Source: Saussurea involucrata (Eukaryota; Streptophyta; Magnoliopsida; Asterales; Asteraceae). From it: a stretch of DNA of 64,000 bases. Below, piece after piece: positions 22,091-33,760 of this stretch. The DNA is taken from contig CM066314.1 of assembly GCA_033807775.1 (NCBI GenBank), positions 96,140,929 to 96,204,928 on the forward strand, given 5' to 3'. Made by a program: the position numbers and the translations under genes. The notes beneath the pieces were generated by a model that saw only the letters and a program-made list of their open reading frames with translations, was not told the origin of the DNA and did no database searches. Position 1 is the first letter of the stretch, and each line of letters begins with the position of its first letter.

Positions 22091-24449
22091 CCTAAGAAAA
22101 TCCTTGAATTAGGAAATTATCCATAAATCTCATAAAATGCCAACTTAATATATATTTATACTACAAGTATTTATGTAGTTGTTAATTTTGATATATTTTA
22201 AGTTTATTATGTATATGAATACCTTATTTTTATACTTATACTTGTATTTTTAACTTTAAAAGAAAATACTTGTATTATGATTTTTATTTTAATACATGAT
22301 GTGACTAAATACCAATGTCACACCACACCACCCCACCCCCCATGTGAGGCCGGCCATCCCCCCCCCCCCCCCCCTCTCATTTTTGCATAAGTAAACCCTT
22401 AACCTCACTTGTTGAACCACTTCTCTCATTTGCACTCTCTCACTAAAAAGAGTAGTCATCTCCTTCTCTCTCCATCTTCAAAGCTTCATCCTCATCTTCA
22501 TAACTTCTTCAAGAGTTCATCATAAACTCCAGCCCCTAAAATCATTTCTTCAAGAGTATCAAGTTAAACAAAGGTAAAAATAAGGGTGTTGAGTAAAATC
22601 CACACACATTCTTTCAAGTCTTTTTCATGTTCTTGCATTTCCAAAGTATGATCTTCCTCTTTTGTTACACCTTCTTCATGACTTCTAAAATCATCTTTTA
22701 TAAGTCTTAATGTTTGTAGATTTACCATCATAACATCTTTTGTTAGTAAAAGATGGTGAATCCAAAATCAAACCAAAGTTAAGACCAAAGATGAACATTT
22801 TAAACACATGCATGTAGTGATCTTGAGAGATCCATAATTTTGTTCAAGAGTCTCATGAATGTACCTTTGAAAATCATTAAAAACATATTTAAACCAACAT
22901 GCATGAGTTCAAAATACTGAATTTTTAGTTGCATGTTGATGTTCTTAGCAAGAACATCAACAATCTTCAAAATGGGTCTTTTATAAAAGTTTTCCATGTT
23001 TGAGTTGATGGATAAATTGCATGCATTTTTAATGGATCACAAATATGTTTTGGGAACTGATGATGATGAAATAGTGGAGTATATAAGTATATCTTATATT
23101 TATGCAGTTTATTTATGTATTTTATTTATGTCTTTTAGTTATGCATTTTATTTATTCTTTATCCCTCTTCATCTTTTATGATGAAATTGTGGAATGTTCA
23201 TATATATAATATATTTATATATATTTATACATTTTATTCTTGATCCCATTTCATCATTTTAGGATGAAATAGTGGAGTATAAATATATATTATATCTATA
23301 TATTTATACATTTAAATATTTGTCATTTCGTTTACGACCCCTAATTTTATCGTCGTTACGATAAAATTTCGGTTTATACATATATATGTACTATATATGT
23401 TTATGTTCTTTAAAAACCTTTTCGTTACTTATTGGGATGAAATTGTGGAAACTTTAATCTAAGAAGAACAATGTTTACGTTTATTACGTTATAATATTAA
23501 AACACAACAAGGCATTTTATGATGATTTGGATAGTTAGTATCGAACCTTCGAGATTGAGAACTGATTAGTGACCTTACGTTCATAGGTTTGAAGTAGGAT
23601 CATCTCGGAGTACTTGTGGGAGATTCCCGGATTCTATCGCGTATCATGTGAGTATTCACAGCCCCTTTTTCAATGTTTTACATATTTTGGGGTGAAAAGC
23701 ATGTGGTTACTACAACTATTTTACACACCGATTATTTCGTTTTCTTGAAAATACGAAGCTTGCTTATTTATGCTCTATGGTATCTATGTTGTTGCAAATG
23801 TTGTAAGTTTGAGTTTCTTTTGCTATCATTCAAAAGTCCCCGTTTACGTATACGTTACCCGTTAACTCATGGATTGAGCCGTTGGTAATTATGGATAACG
23901 TTATTTGGTTTGACACCCCACTCACAAGTAGCGCTTGTTTGAGTGCATAATTATTGTTGTATTGGCGTATTGTTGGTGATAGAACATGCGCGTATGTGGA
24001 ATGATTCCACCACTGTAGTAGGGGCAAAGTATGTCGGTATAGGTCGGGTAACGGGCTCAAGAACTTAGCATTTTACATATGATTACCTTGAGCAAGTGGT
24101 TTTTTTATAACCGTATTATTTTATCCCATGTGTGGATTTAAACTATTTTGTGATGGCAAACAATGTTATACACATTAAACCTGTGAACTCACCAACTATT
24201 CATTAAGTTGACACTCTCATTTACATGCTTTTCAGGAGAACGTTCTTAAGGTTGGAATTTAGGAAGGCTACACGTGATGAAGCTTTCTTTCCTATCTTTA
24301 AATTTTATGTTCATTTCCCTTTCGCAAAAACAATTGTAAAAGACAAGGTTTAACCTTTGAATGTATTTTGATGGTTGTTGTGATCTTGTAACTTTTGCTA
24401 TGAAACTTGAGCTGTACATTCCGTGTTTCCGCTTTAGCGGGGTGTTACA
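22091..24449 (+). repeat. 5' LTR of element D, remainder
   Basis: It resumes at the duplicated CCTAA and ends GGGGTGTTACA at 24449. Compared with the 3' LTR it lacks about 530 bp after ACTGA at 23060 and has a small extra piece near 22950. It includes a poly-C run (about 22357-22374) and CTCTC-rich leader-like sequence at 22430-22520. The small open frames within have no support. Confidence 0.93.
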
Positions 24450-24453
24450 GATT

Positions 24454-24466
24454 TTGTATCAGAGCC
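24454..24466 (+). other. Primer binding site of element D (tRNA-iMet type, one base lost)
   Basis: TTGTATCAGAGCC lies five bases after the LTR. It matches TGGTATCAGAGC except that one G is missing. Confidence 0.75.
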
Positions 24467-24807
24467 AAAGGTTATAGAGAATACCGGTTTTCCTTTGGAA
24501 AAGTGCAACTATAACCAAAAACGGGAATGAACATTTAAATTTCTAAACATGTTGCTAGTATAACTGGTTCGGGTATTGCATAATCGGTCTTTAATTAAAC
24601 AAAGCCTGATCACCTATGTTTAATTAAAGAAAGAGTGATGCGAGACCGGAAATGGATGTACTAGGAATATGTGTGTTTTCACATTTGATGCTTCACGTTG
24701 TATGCCTAGTAGGAGCGTAGTTATTGCCTATAGTATGCAATAATATAGTACGCCTAGCCTTTATATTGCGCGATACTAATGTTATACACTCTTACTTCAG
24801 TATCACT
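24467..24807 (+). other. Leader between primer site and gag of element D
   Basis: This 341-bp AT-rich stretch has no supported gene. It is untranslated leader by position. Confidence 0.6.
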
Positions 24808-25932
24808 ATGTCAACATCCTCATCACACTCTTACTTCAGCAATACTATGTCGTGGTCATCATCATCAAGCTCACAACCTTCCTACACGCCATCAAGTGAG
24901 CGTACGTCTGACGAGGAACGAGACCCGTATGATGGGCCAAGGATGCCTCCGACTGTGGCTCCTCTACAACCCATCCCGGTAGTAATGCCACCTAGGGGTC
25001 CACGTACGAGGCAAACCGCTAGGAAGAGCGTGCCCATAACTAGACGAGTGTCTTTTAGGTCTGATCAGCGAGACGCACCGGAACCCTCACGAGTGATCGA
25101 GGGAGTGCCGATTAGTTGAGCGCCTGGCATGACCTGGGCCGAAGAGCAACGCCTTATGGCCGTGACAATGGATTTGCACGGATGTCAAATGAGGGTCAGT
25201 CACCAGAGTCAAGTCATAACCGAGCTAGTGGAGTTAAGTCATCTTTTGACCAACCTGTAGTCCGATTCCGTGAACGGAGCGAAAATAGCTCGGAGGGTAG
25301 CTTTACGAGCCGAGATAATGAGCATAGTAGTAGTGATGCTATTGACGCTATTGGTGTTGTGGGTTTCGATTGAAGTGTATCGGGGCGGATATTGACGTGG
25401 ACGGTGGAAGATTTAGAGGAGTAGTGCTAGCTATGCTTGTGTTGATGATCTTGATAGTTGTGTATTTGGGATGGTTTTGAATAGGATGATTGATAGTTTG
25501 CCAGCTTTTGATAAGAGTTTTGGGTTCAAAGGAAAACATTTTCTTGTGGTTATTATGAACTAAGTATTTTGGGTAATTATGAGTGATTGGTGGTATTAGA
25601 TCTAAAAAATTTAGTATTGATGTAGGATGAACCTCAAAATTTTGGTATTTGCGGCATTATCTAAAAATAGGAATGAAGTTTTATCTTAATGTTATCGGGA
25701 GCAGGAATAAGAAAGTAGTATGGAACTTTGGGATGAATGCTAAGGAAGTAGGGAATTACCATGGACCCCTCCCGAAATGCAATCAGTGCAATTTGCATCA
25801 TGAAGGAACCTGTCCCATCTGTGAACTTTGTAAGCAAAAGGCTCATTCACCCGGTACTGCAAGAGGGGAAAGTGTGTAAAGGAGGAAGGAAGGGTATGCT
25901 TTGAGTGCGGAAGTCCGGATCACTTCCGAAAT
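24808..25932 (+). pseudogene. gag: Gypsy gag, degenerate and missing its capsid core (element D)
   Basis: It opens at ATG 24808 with a Ser-rich start (MSTSSSHSYFSNTMSWSSSS), stops at 25119, then shows an arginine-rich segment in a second frame to 25373 and non-coding-like sequence to about 25640. A cysteine-rich piece (CNQCNLHHEGTCPICELC) appears in the frame ending at 25879. A perfect CCHC knuckle (CFECGSPDHFRNVC) is in the pol frame at about 25896-25937. The typical capsid domain of Tekay gag is not visible. With at least two frame changes and an internal loss, this gag cannot assemble. Confidence 0.75.
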
Positions 25933-28499
25933 GTGTGCCCAAGGCTGAAAAGGGGACCAATCAATAACAACGCTGGACATCAAGCAAGACAAGCTAATCA
26001 GGGAAACCAAGGAGGACAAGCTCGAGGACGGGCATTTGTTTTAGGAGCAGAAGAAGCACGTCGAGACCCGAATGTAGTGACAGGTGCGTTTCTTCTAAAC
26101 GTTTATTATGCATCCGTATTATTGTACACTGGTGCCGATAAGAGCTTTGTTTCTTTAGAATTTAGGCCTTTGATCAATCTAGAATCTAAGAAAATGCCGA
26201 ATGCTTATATTGTTGAGGTTGCTAATGGATTTGAATTAGAAGCTAAGGATGTAAGCTTAGGCTGTACCTTGAACTTAGCTGATAAATTGTTTAGTGTTGA
26301 TCTTATTCCAATTGAATTGGGGAGTTTCGATGTAGTAATAGGCATGGATTGGTTATCTGAGCACCGAGCAGAGGTTAGTTGTTTTGAAAAGACGGTTAGG
26401 TTACCATTACAAGGCGGAGAAACCCTTGTTGTCCAAGGAGATAGAGTTGGAAGGAATCTGAAGATAGTATCATGTATGAAGGTCCATAAGTATTTGAGGA
26501 AGAAGTATGTTGCGTTCTTGGCGCAAGTAATTGAGAAGAAGTCTGAGGAGAGGCGAGTCCAAGATATTCCTGTGGTGAAGGATCACCCAGAAGTATTTCC
26601 AGACGATTTGCCTGGACTTCCACCGTTTAGACAAGTCGAATTTCAGATTGATCTTGTACCCGGAGTGGCGCCCGTAGCTAAGGCCCCGTATCGCTTAGCA
26701 CCTGCAGAAATGCAAGAGTTGTCGAATCAACTTCAAGAACTTTTGGATAAAGGATTCATTCGACCAAGTTCATCACCCTGGGGAGCCCCGATTCTCTTCG
26801 TCAAGAAGAAGGATGGATCGTTTCGAATGTGTATCGATTATAGGGAGCTAAATAAGTTGACAATCAAGAACCGATATCCCCTCCCTCGAATAGACGATTT
26901 GTTCGACCAGTTGCAAGGTGCAACCTACTTCTCTAAGATTGATCTTCGATCGGGATATCATCAGTTGAGAGTCCGAGAGGAAGATATTCCTAAAACAACT
27001 TTTAGAACTCGCTATGGACACTACGAGTTTTTAGTTATGCCATTTGGATTGACGAACGCGCCAGCTGTGTTTATGGATCTAATGAATAGAGTATGTAGGC
27101 CACACCTTGATAAGTTTGTGATTGTGTTCATCGATGATATACTAATCTATTCTCAGAGTAAGAAGGATCATGAGCAGCATCTAAAAGTGATTTTAGAACT
27201 TCTTCAGGAGCAGAAGCTATATGCCAAATTCTCTAAGTGCAAATTTTGGATTCGGGAGGTACATTTCTTAGGTCACGTAATCGGGGAGAAAGGGATTCAC
27301 GTGCACCCGGCTAAGGTGGAAGCCATTAAGAAATGGGAAGCCCCAAGGACTCCAACAGAAATTCGCCAATTTTTAGGCTTGGCAGGGTATTACCGACGTT
27401 TTATCGAGAATTTTTCTAAGATCGCTAAACCCCTTACCACATTAACCCAAAAGGAGAAGGAATTCGTTTGGGGAATTCCACAAGAAGAAGCATTTCAACT
27501 TCTGAAGAAAAAGTTGTGCAATGCACCGATTTTAGCTTTACCGGAAGGAACGGAAAATTTTGTAGTGTATTGTGACGCATCACATCAAGGATTAGGTTGC
27601 GTATTGATGCAAAATGATAAGGTGATAGCATATGCCTCGAGACAATTAAAAGTTCACGAAAAGAACTATACCACACACGATTTGGAACTCGGAGCTGTGG
27701 TATTCGCTCTGAAGATATGGAGACATTATCTATAAGGTACCAAGTGTACTATTTTCACCGATCATAAAAGTCTTCAACACATCTTTGATCAACAGATGCT
27801 GAACATGAGGCAAAGAAGATGGGTAGAACTTCTCAGCGATTACGATTGTGAGATACGTTACTACCCAGGTAAGGCCAATGTGGTAGCCGATGCCTTAAGT
27901 AGGAAAGAAAGGGTAAAACCTTCACGAGTCCGAGCGTTAGGAGCACTGGTTCAAACAAGTTTGAAAACCCGGATTTTTGAAGCTCAGATTGAAGCATTGA
28001 AACCTGAAAATCTGAAGGGAGAGACTCTTCATGGTTTAGAGTCTAGTTTTGAAACTAAGATTGATGGAATACGTTACTTTAAGGGTAGAGTGTGGATCCC
28101 AAAGGCTGACAACCTACGGGAAATGATTTTTGAGGAGGCTCATAAATCAAAGTATTCAATTCACCCAGGAGCGGATAAGATGTACAAGGATTTAAGGGAA
28201 TACTATTGGTGGCCAGGAATGAAGAAGGAGATTGCCATATATGTAGGAAAATGCATAACGTGTGCAAAGGTCAAGGCTGTATATCAAAAGCCATCGGGAC
28301 TGTTGCAACAACCGGAAATTCCCCAGTGGAAATGGGAGAAAATCACTATGGATTTTATAACCAAACTCCCGAGAACTGCCAAGGGGCAAGACACGATTTG
28401 GGTTATAGTAGATCGATTTATGAAGTCTGCACATTTCTTACCTATTCGGGAAGATTATAAAATGGAAAAGCTTGCCCAAATCTACATCAAGGAGATCGT
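25933..28499 (+). pseudogene. pol: Gypsy pol, first part: protease, RT, RNase H, integrase start (element D)
   Basis: Protease region: the catalytic motif reads YTGADKSF, so the active Asp is replaced by Tyr; the flap and VVIGMDWLSEH motif remain. Reverse transcriptase is complete (FVKKKDGSFRMCIDYRELNK, PFGLTNAPAVF, FIDD at 27127-27138). RNase H: VVYCDASHQGLGCVL, then TAA at 27733-27735 within HYL/YGTKC. The frame continues 27736 onward with the integrase zinc region (HPGADKMYKDL, CITCAKVKA) and the first core motif (MDFITKLPRTAKG). It is cut at 28499 by E2; ATCGT at 28495-28499 is E2's duplication. The rest of integrase is at 40906. Confidence 0.94.
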
Positions 28500-30109
28500 T
28501 GACACGTGTGAATGGTACATGCAAAATAAACCACAGCGGGTTGCAATCTGTCCACAGTGGGCAGCGCAAGTGTACACTGTCCACTATGATCGTCACGGCA
28601 AGTAATAATCGGTAAAATACCGGAATCGTATCCACAGAGACTGGGCTATCAAGACAATACGGCTTTCATGAGCTCCTTTCACGAGTTTCAATTAGAGAGG
28701 AAACAATATTTTGAGTTGGTTTGTGAAAAGCTAATTTTAAAATTACAATGATTTAAAAAGAGGGATGCAAGTCGGATTTTCCCTAGACTTTATGCTAAAT
28801 ACTTGATCCTAAGATGATTCTCGTAATTGAGACCGATCTTTGGAAAAGCCCGGTTACAAAATACTCACAGTCTTAGACTAAAAACCCATTTTATTGGTAA
28901 TTATCATTTTGTCAATGAGTCTCTCAAATGGACTCTTTCGAGCCTCGATGGAATGTGTAGAGACAAATACTCTAAGTGTTTTTAATACACCAACTAGCTT
29001 GCCAACTACTCCAGTGGGAAGAGAAGAGCTCACTGTGCTGACCTCACTTTCGTAAGTGTCATAAGAATTCTTTCGAACTCCCTAGCATCATCCAAGCTCG
29101 TGTCACTGCGTTCTACTTATTTCTAAGTTAAGAACTAGACTTTAAATCCTTGCAAGTGATCAGCTTGTTCGCATCCTTGGGCAAAATCGAGAATGAATGA
29201 CCACAACGATAACTACTTCAAAAATAATGATTACTCAAGCATTTTTTCTAAAGTCCAGGTACTTCTCGTTCCTACATCCCAAAGGGTGTTTAGCCTACCA
29301 TTACTGAAAAATATAAGAGCGAAAGATGAAAAAGTTTGCATAAGATAACTAGGAGTGAATTGAAATTATCCTCACAGTGGGGAACGTAAGTTGCCCACTG
29401 CTCGAAACTACAACCGAAAGCAATACGTGAATTTAAATCTAAATTACTGCAGAAAAAGAAAAGTTAACTATTACAAAGCTAGACTACGAAATTTAGAGTG
29501 TTACACTAAGAAGATGGTAATAAAAAGATCTAAGATGATAGATCCAAGAGATGAAGATGATTTTTTTCAATGAATGCCCATGGTCTTCTTTTATAGTCGA
29601 AACTTGGCATCTTGGGTATTGACTTCTTCTTTGCAAATCTGGAGGTTAAGGGAACACAAAATCCTATGCTTAGCTCCTTAACCCTTGACTTCCATCTTTA
29701 CCCAATAGTTCTTCCAAAAAGTTGGTCTCTAGGCATGTAGGTTTGATTTGTTTATTCTTTTTGTCATGCTTTTCCTTTGCATGCCTAGATTAAAATATTC
29801 CCATTCTTTTAACCTGCCCCTGAAGCTTCCATGCTTTTGCAACCATGCTTTTCATCAAAATCCTTCCTTTTGTCTTTATCCAGTATCGGCAGTGGGCAGT
29901 TGGAGTGGGCATTGTTCATCTGACTGCGAATAAAATGTGAAAACCACCCAAAATCCACCAAATAATTTGTTTGACACTAAAACTCACCTCGTTTGCCCTT
30001 TTTATAAAAATATGCCAAGAATGGGGGTTTTTAAGAGTTAGAATGGCTAAATTTGACAAAATAAAATGGAAAATAAATGGAAATAATAACTCTAAAAATA
30101 GAGTTATCA
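28500..30109 (-). repeat. 3' LTR of element E2 (1610 bp)
   Basis: It starts TGACACGTGTG and ends GAGTTATCA on the plus strand. CCACAGTGGG-type words are at about 28550 and 29372, with degenerate ones near 29390 and 29890. The inner flank (AACCTCAAACTT) is the complement of the purine-rich tract. Confidence 0.95.
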
Positions 30110-31162
30110 CAACCTCAAACTTAAATCATTACTTGTCCCCAAGTAATAAAAAAAGAAAGAAATAAAATGAAAAACAATGCATAAAGATCTTTGAGGGACT
30201 TACATACTTCTTGACTTGGATGAACGTTTGATCTCCTTCCTCCGATACTTCCCTCGGTCCGAAACATAAAAACTTCACTTTTGTACTTGACGAAATCTTT
30301 CCCTTGTTTACCATTTGATCAATAGGGCTTTCTTGGGTTTGAAGGGTTTATGGCTTTGAATCTTTTCCCAAGGGTTTTGACAAGAATTTCCAAACATGGA
30401 CCGAAGATCTCGCTTTGAGATTTTTATTTCAAGAAGTGGGTGTTTAGTATTTTGCTATGATAAGTACGTACACTTTCAGGCTTTATTTGGGAATAAGGAG
30501 TATGGCTATTTTTGTGAGAGTGGGTATTCTGATGGTCCAGAATAGGCACACCATCTTTTTCTGGAAGTGAGCACTTTGATGGTCCAGAAAAGGCACACCA
30601 TCAATTTTGTTAGTGATACTCCGATTTTCTTCTGTTTTTGTATTTTTGTAAGGAGTATGGCTATTTTTTTTTTTTTTGGGAGGGGGTATGGCTTACCCAC
30701 CTCAAACTTGGACTTCACAGTGTCCCCACTGTGGGCAGACTGGAAGTCACTCTGGAAATCCCCACCTCAAACTTAAGATCTCACAGTGTCCCCACTGTGA
30801 CATAGACAAATGGACCGAAGGGGGTGGTTGTGGGTACAAAAAGGATCGTGTTTTGGATGCGAAAAACGGCCTATATCATTTCATGGTATCAAGTTGAGAT
30901 TCGTACTTACAAAAGGGACCTTTTTAAGTCGGAAGCCGAAAGTTGTACCTTGAAATGGGAACGAGATCAAACAAGCATTCAAACAACAATTACGTTAGTA
31001 CACAAAAGTACCTACCCAGTGGTAGGATTTCCTGCATTACGAACCAAAATAAGAATTCAGCAAAGTGTCAAAAGCCTAGCCATAGGCATAAAATCAAACC
31101 AAACAGAAATTAAATTTTTTTTGTGGCAAACCAAAGAGTGAGATTAATGTTTCACAAACCAT
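30110..31162 (-). other. 3' UTR of element E2
   Basis: Non-coding; colinear with 11736-12574 of E, except for about 190 extra bases at 30466-30665. It contains CCCCACTGTG words at 30725 and 30790. No supported gene. Confidence 0.8.
30494..30668. repeat. Extra block in E2 bounded by 19-bp direct repeats
   Basis: AAGGAGTATGGCTATTTTT occurs at 30494-30512 and again at 30650-30668. Between them the segment GATGGTCCAGAA.AGGCACACCATC occurs twice, near 30531 and 30577, each a partial inverted repeat (GATGGT/ACCATC). Element E has no counterpart. A T run follows the second copy. It is either a small insertion with a long duplication or a tandem expansion. Confidence 0.6.
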
Positions 31163-33241
31163 TCAATGAGTTGGGGTTGCAGGGGATGAACCACCCTCAT
31201 CATCATCTTCCACCTCGTCTTCACTGTTCATTGTTGGACAAACACCTTCGGGGAAATTTGGGATCTGCGCTGCAAGCAATGGGTCAGCCGCCAAGTACAT
31301 CTGATTGATCACTTCATCTCGATCGCGCATGTACATCCATACTCTCTCCTGATCACGTGTGGCATGCTGTTGCTGAGCAGTTAACAGATCCACTTTGTAT
31401 GCTAGTGCTTTGATTGCCTTCAGTATTTCCGATAGTTGGTTGGTTGGGGTTGAACTTGGTCCTGCAGTGGGCTGGTGGGATGGTGTCTCCTTCTTCCCCA
31501 CAGTGGGCACGACATTGCCCACTATGTGCTCTTCAGCAATAAACACCTTAGGTTGCTGCTCCTCAGGTTCTTCAGACGGGCCTCGGATGGCCCTCCCCAT
31601 CTTCTTAATCGTTTGCACGCTGATGTTGCGTGTGGAGGTCAACCATTGGTCATCTGCAGCAGTGGGCACTCTCGCATCTATTAGTAATGTGGTAATAGTA
31701 CAAGGGAGTGGAAGAATTACCTTCTTTCGAGTCCGGGCCGTATGGATGGCAGCATGCATAACTATCCCCAAGTTGATTCTTCTACCCGTGAGCACACAGT
31801 AGAGCAGAGCACACTTGTGCATTGATAGAGTGGTGTCATGGGTAGTTGGGGACACTGATGCCCGTATGAACTGGAACCAAACCGCAGCTTCTGTTGTGAG
31901 GGAGCCATCCGACAAACACCTCCTAATACCATCTTTTCCCCATGGTTTACCTACTGCAGCAATCTCCTTTAATATTACCTCCTCATCTCCCTCCGTCATC
32001 TTTTCTATAAATTTAGCAAACGCACAAACCTCCGCGGTTGGCCGTCCCAAAACCCTGTTTATTTCACTCGGGGTATACCTCACAATCTTACCCCTTACTC
32101 GCACAACGGGATCCTTAGTCTGGGATGTTTCAGCGTAAAATTCCTTAACAAGGGAGGCATTGGCACGCCGATTGGCCGCAGCTATTGTCGACCAATCTTG
32201 CGCATCAATCCTCGACCGCACAAAAGGGTTAGCTTCAACAAATTCTGGATCGAACCCCCTCTCTAGGTTCAGTTTGTGACCGGCAATAAAAGTGAAATGC
32301 TCAGCAGCACCAGGAGTGGTGAACTGCCGAGGCACCCCATTGGAGGCATGATCTGTCCCCATAGTGAACTGATAGGGGTGCTCAGCTGTAGGTTGCTCAC
32401 ATTCCAATTCAAAAGATGAATCACTAGAAGAGGGTACAATAACTTTACCTTTTCCCGAGAGTTTCTTGGCAGGCTTCTTGGTGGGTGTCTTTCGCGTTAT
32501 TCCAGACCGAGTAGTTGCACCTTGACTCCGGAGAGTCCTTAGCCTGGGCTCTTCCCCACTGTGGGCAGAAGTCTGCGTGAGATCGATACTAACCTGGGTT
32601 GATTTGCCTACAGTCTGAACCTGCTCCTATGCCTTGTCCTCCTCTTGCTTCTTTCCCATTTCTTCCTCCACAACTCTAACCTCTTCTTCGACTTTCCTCT
32701 TTTCCTCGATTTCTTTCCTCTCCCTTTCTTGTTTTTCGATTTCCTCCTTTTCTTTCCTTAACCTATCTTGTTTTTCGATTCCCTCCTTTTCTTTCCTTAA
32801 CCTTTCCTGTTCCTCTTGCACTTTTCGGATTCTCTCCTCCTCCTCTTGTTTCAATCGTTCCTCTTCCTCCCGTCGCACCCTTTCTTCTTCCTCTTTTCGG
32901 CGACGTTCGGCTTCCTCTTTTTTCTTCTTTATGGCCGAAAGTTTCATCTGATATTCTTCAGCCAAACGACGCTCCTCCTCGTCGGCTTGCATTGCTTCCT
33001 CCTCAAAAAGGTTCGCACTGGAGTCGACACCTTTCGAGGAAGAGACGGCCTTCGGGCTGGGTTGCTTTGACGAGGCAGAATCGGTAGTGTTGGTGGCAAT
33101 CAGTGGTTCGCCGGAAAGTGGTGGTGGCTCGTTAAGATCGCTGGTGACAACCTCCGGTGGTCGATTTTCGGCAGTCCGACGTCGGATTTGTGGGCGTTGG
33201 GGTCCCTCCGGAAAGGTTATCGGTCGTTTGCTTCGTGCCAT
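31163..33241 (-). pseudogene. Extra ORF of element E2 (Transposase_32-like)
   Basis: One frame of about 690 codons from ATG 33241 (MARSKRPITF) to 31163, broken only by TAG at 32627-32629. Regions: basic start; linker with NEPPP; a very long Glu/Lys/Arg helix (about residues 85-205), partly a 39-bp tandem repeat in DNA near 32705-32790; a linker carrying two CCACTGTG words; the globular domain (RGFDPEFVEANPF, VRYTPSEINRVLGR, TEAAVWFQFIRASVSP, LLYCVLTGRRIN); a C-terminal helix; an acidic tail (NSEDEVEDDDEGG). It is the homologue of the extra ORF in E and shows that ORF's full length. A nuclear or RNA-binding role is possible; none is shown. Confidence 0.87.
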
Positions 33242-33760
33242 TAGGGTTTGGGAAGTTGTTCTTGGGTGAAAGACAACCGAGAGAGAGAGTGTTATGAGAG
33301 TAAAGACTTGGCTGAAAGATTTTGGAAGGAAAATCGGTGGTTTTGTGTGCAATTGGATAAAGAGAAAATCCAAGGGTTTAATTTGGTGTAATTTGAATTA
33401 AGGAGAGAGAGAGAGAGGGAACGGTTATTGAGGGAAAAAGGAAGAAATGATGGTTAAGTCTTGAAAATTGGGGGTGAATGACATGAGGCAGAAAAGTAGG
33501 CGGCTATTTGTAAGAGAAAGTGATGGCTTGGCAGTCATTGGGTCCCACCCGAGTCACTTCTTTCGTCAGGCAAAGGAGTGGGGAACAGAGTGACGAGTGG
33601 CTTCCCCACTGCGCCTTTTTCTTGGTTTTCCTGCTAAAAGGGCTGCCACGCATCCTACACATATCAAAACTAACAACCATGCAGAATTAAAAAGCACTAA
33701 AATAACTAAAAATTATCAAAAAGTTAAAATAAAATTATTTACAAAAGATCTCGGACTTTC
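33242..33760 (-). promoter_or_regulatory. Spacer between pol and extra ORF of element E2, possible internal promoter
   Basis: Non-coding 519 bp. Read on the minus strand it has AACCGTTCCCTCTCTCTC and a C/T-rich leader before the ATG. AACCGTTCCCTCTC also occurs in the fragment at 60397-60681. Two degenerate motif copies lie at 33575-33615. No TATA box recognised. Promoter role is inference. Confidence 0.4.

Noticed and set aside
22357..22375. Poly-C runs in both D LTRs as a functional site
   Set aside because: Length differs between the copies as expected for slippage; no other signal.
22800..23181. Short ORFs in D's LTRs
   Set aside because: Different lengths and frames in the two LTRs; AT-rich non-coding sequence.
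29748..29933. 61-codon ORF, nearly identical at 40544-40729
   Set aside because: LTR sequence of E2 on the antisense strand; a by-product of the LTR pair.
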